From Streptomyces lavendofoliae (GTDB lineage Bacteria > Actinomycetota > Actinomycetes > Streptomycetales > Streptomycetaceae), in contig NZ_BMTP01000021.1 in assembly GCF_014649735.1 (NCBI RefSeq), positions 1 to 64,000 on the forward strand: 64,000 nucleotides of DNA. The letters run 5' to 3'. The notes under the pieces are model-generated. The model had not been told where the DNA came from. It did not search any database and saw only the letters and a program-made list of their open reading frames with translations. Position numbers and translations under genes: made by a program. Positions 62,347-64,000 of the stretch are shown piece by piece (position 1 is the stretch's first letter; each line of letters begins with the position of its first letter).

Positions 62347-63126
62347 TCAAGCGGAAGCGGAGGCCACGAAAAACGGAAGGGCGATGAGGAAGCGGTCGGC
62401 CTCGGCGCGTCGGCGCTGCTCGGCGAGCCACTTGTCCGCCTGGTCACGGCTGACAGCCCCGCTGGCGCAGGCCGGCTCGGCGAGCCTCGCGAGCAGCGAC
62501 AGCATCGCGGGGTCGGTGAACACACTGGTGTGCGCCTCGACTGTGACATCGTCGAAGCCGCCGGCCAGGAGCAGGCTGCGGTACTGGCGGCCGGCGCGGG
62601 GTGTGCCCAGGAGGTCGGCGCGGGCGTGCACGATCCTGCGGGTGAGCGCCGCGTCATCCGAGTCGATCATGATGGCGTCCCAGTCCTGACCGACCAAGAC
62701 GATCCTGCCGCCCGGGCAGAGGACCCGTCGTGCCTCCGCCACCGCGCGCCCTGGCTCCTGGAGTACGTGGAAGACCTTGTCGGCACGGTAGCCTCGCACG
62801 CTTCCGTCGGCGAACGGCAGATTCTCCGCCCCCGCTTCCCGGAACTCGGACTCCGGCCACCGCTGGCGGGCCGCCGCCAGCATCCGCTGGCTGGGATCCA
62901 CGCCCACCGCGTGGACGCCGCGTTCGGCCAGCTCGGCGACGGCTCGCCCGGCGCCGCAGCCGACGTCCACGACGGTCGAGCCAGGGACGAGAGACAGCAG
63001 TTCGTAGGAGCGGGCCCGCAGACGGACGGCGCTTGGCACCTGGTCCGCAGAGTCGAGGACGGCCAGCAGTGCTTCGGTGTCGCGGTGCTCTTCCACCGCT
63101 TCCTGATTCTTGAACATGGACGTCAT
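62347..63126 (-). CDS. SAM-dependent methyltransferase
   Basis: The protein is about 259 aa from ATG 63126 (ATG 63117 is an alternative). It opens MTSMFKNQEAVEEHRDTEAL, with class I methyltransferase motifs VVDVGCGAGRAVAELAERGV, VGVDPSQRMLAAARQRWPES, LPFADGSVRGYRADKVFHVL and LCPGGRIVLVGQDW. It resembles UbiE/menaquinone-type small-molecule methyltransferases. It is divergent from the MerR gene, with the start inside a palindrome, so the regulator very likely controls it. Substrate probably linked to the regulator's inducer. Confidence 0.88.
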   Translation of the reverse strand: MTSMFKNQEAVEEHRDTEALLAVLDSADQVPSAVRLRARSYELLSLVPGSTVVDVGCGAGRAVAELAERGVHAVGVDPSQRMLAAARQRWPESEFREAGAENLPFADGSVRGYRADKVFHVLQEPGRAVAEARRVLCPGGRIVLVGQDWDAIMIDSDDAALTRRIVHARADLLGTPRAGRQYRSLLLAGGFDDVTVEAHTSVFTDPAMLSLLARLAEPACASGAVSRDQADKWLAEQRRRAEADRFLIALPFFVASASA

Positions 63127-63153
63127 GCTGCGACTTAATGTCAGCATGAAGTC
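63119..63153. promoter_or_regulatory. Palindromic operator between methyltransferase and merR genes
   Basis: Arms GACGTCATGCTG (63119-63130) and CAGCATGAAGTC (63142-63153) are complementary at 11 of 12 positions around an 11-base centre. The palindrome overlaps both start codons. It matches the geometry of a MerR-dimer site and suggests autoregulation plus control of the methyltransferase. Confidence 0.65.
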
Positions 63154-63580
63154 AAGCGAAAACGGCGGCGCCGGCACGTTGAGCATCGGCGCTCTTGCGG
63201 CACGGTTCGGCCTGGCCACGCACGTGCTGCGACATTGGGAGACGATGGGTCTGCTGCACCCCGGACGGGACGCTGGCGGGCGCCGCCGCTACGGTGCGGA
63301 CGATCTCACCCGCGTGGCTACGATCCTCATCCTGAAGGAGGCCGGCCTTGCCCTGAACACCATCGGGAGCTTGTCCGCAACCGTCGACCGCACTGCCCGG
63401 TACAAGATTTTGCGTCCCGTGGCCGAAGAGCTCCGGTCGAGAATCGCGGCAGCCCAGACCTCATTGGAGCTGATCGAGGGCGGTCTGAACTGCGAGTATG
63501 AGGACGTCACCCAGTGCCCGAACTATCGGCGGCTCATCGCCGAGCGGGTCGGCCCCGAAGTCCGGCCGGAGAGCCAGTGA
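63146..63580 (+). CDS. MerR family transcriptional regulator
   Basis: The protein is 144 aa from ATG 63146 (an upstream ATG at 63110 is in frame). The N-terminal winged helix reads LSIGALAARFGLATHVLRHW, ETMGLLHPGRDAGGRRRYGA and DDLTRVATILILKEAGLALN, followed by a dimerisation helix. The C-terminal region has LNCEYEDVTQCPNYRRLIAE, with two Cys nine residues apart that may sense a metal, redox state or ligand. It is divergent from the methyltransferase and shares its palindromic operator. Confidence 0.9.
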   Translation: MKSSENGGAGTLSIGALAARFGLATHVLRHWETMGLLHPGRDAGGRRRYGADDLTRVATILILKEAGLALNTIGSLSATVDRTARYKILRPVAEELRSRIAAAQTSLELIEGGLNCEYEDVTQCPNYRRLIAERVGPEVRPESQ

Positions 63581-63639
63581 TCGACGCCGGGGCACCACCC
63601 TCATGAGACGGCACACCTAATGGTGTCCGATTGGAGTTC

Positions 63640-63785
63640 AGGTCCGAGCCATAGCCTGATCGCGGCGACGGTGACCGTCGCGTGGAAGACGTACGCTTTC
63701 TTGTCGTAGCGCGTAGCGATGGCTCGGAAAAGCCTTGAGCCGGTTGATGGTCCGCTCCACTTCATTGCGGCGCCGGTAGACCGTT
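63640..63785 (-). mobile_element. IS5-family transposase C-terminal fragment
   Basis: The leftward frame starts TVYRRRNEVERTINRLK, shifts and continues AIATRYDKKAYVFHATVTVA then AIRLWLG. It is a relative of the copy at 51484-51975 (same end and the RRNEVERTIN catalytic Glu region). It is truncated upstream where another transposase begins. Confidence 0.8.
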
Positions 63786-64000
63786 CTCGGATACCAGCGT
63801 TGCGATGGCCTGGTAGGTGTCGGGGAGGCAGTCGCGGCGGTGGGTGAAGCGCTGAAGCTGTTTCCAGCGTTTGTGGTCGGCGAGGGCGTGTTCGACGGTG
63901 ATGCGCTGGGAGGAGTGCTCGTGCCGCTGGCGTTCGTTGTACTCGAGGAAGGGGCGTGTCGCGCCCGGCCGTAGCTTGCGCGGCTGGGTCAGGGCCTGGC
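63786..64000 (-). mobile_element. DDE transposase 3' part, running off the window
   Basis: The leftward frame from the window edge reads QALTQPRKLRPGATRPFLEY, NERQRHEHSSQRITVEHALA, DHKRWKQLQRFTHRRDCLPD and TYQAIATLVSE, then runs into the IS5-like fragment. The RITVEHALAxxKxW pattern is the C-terminal end of a DDE_Tnp_4 type transposase. Its end appears lost by insertion into, or deletion against, the older IS. Confidence 0.75.

Overview
The window is high-GC actinomycete DNA, almost certainly Streptomyces chromosome, probably an arm or accessory region. The case for this rests on the strong third-position GC bias, frequent GTG/TTG starts, STAS/PP2C stress-signalling genes, an rppA-type type III polyketide synthase operon, ALF-repeat and RICIN secreted proteins, and many decayed insertion sequences. 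No rRNA, tRNA or CRISPR array was seen.

Layout. 1-4.7 kb: five leftward genes for secreted proteins (ALF repeats, two ricin-type lectins, an ALF/AbfB protein and one gene cut by the window edge). 5-12 kb: housekeeping-like enzymes (frameshifted isochorismatase-type hydrolase, aldehyde dehydrogenase, alpha/beta hydrolase, glyoxalase-like protein, lipoprotein, MOSC protein). 12-21 kb: a degraded zone with a small secreted glycine-rich peptide, IS701 remnant, PemK/MazF-type toxin, P450 remnant, calcium-binding-repeat secreted protein, an intact CYP158A-like P450 and several frameshifted genes. 21-32 kb: a signalling neighbourhood (MarR, three STAS proteins, an intact and a broken SpoIIE-type phosphatase, a B12-binding protein, CorA, DUF2267), with an unusual density of frameshifts between 24.6 and 27 kb.

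33-46.5 kb: a lipid locus. UDP-sulfoquinovose synthase (sqdB), a sulfoquinovosyltransferase-like glycosyltransferase (sqdX-like) and an MMPL exporter form an overlapping rightward operon. Around it lie a membrane-bound methyltransferase, a fatty acid desaturase, a FabF-like ketosynthase, a PlsC-type acyltransferase, a HAD phosphatase and a cyclopropane synthase-family enzyme. Together they suggest synthesis and export of an unusual sulfo-glycolipid. 47.6-50.4 kb: rppA - cupin monooxygenase - CYP158A-like P450, the tetrahydroxynaphthalene/flaviolin/biflaviolin pigment operon.

51-64 kb: IS5-like remnants and an I36-type inhibitor protein. Next comes a polymorphic toxin (coiled coil, pretoxin, Hint self-cleaving module, CdiA-CT RNase A-like toxin) with an adjacent candidate immunity gene and a further ALF-repeat protein. 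A membrane-tethered Mrr-like nuclease with a small membrane partner, and a divergent MerR/methyltransferase pair with a palindromic operator, complete the region. The right edge is nested IS debris.

Many genes are broken by single-base shifts. Some lie in homopolymers, so assembly error and true gene decay cannot be separated from this sequence alone.
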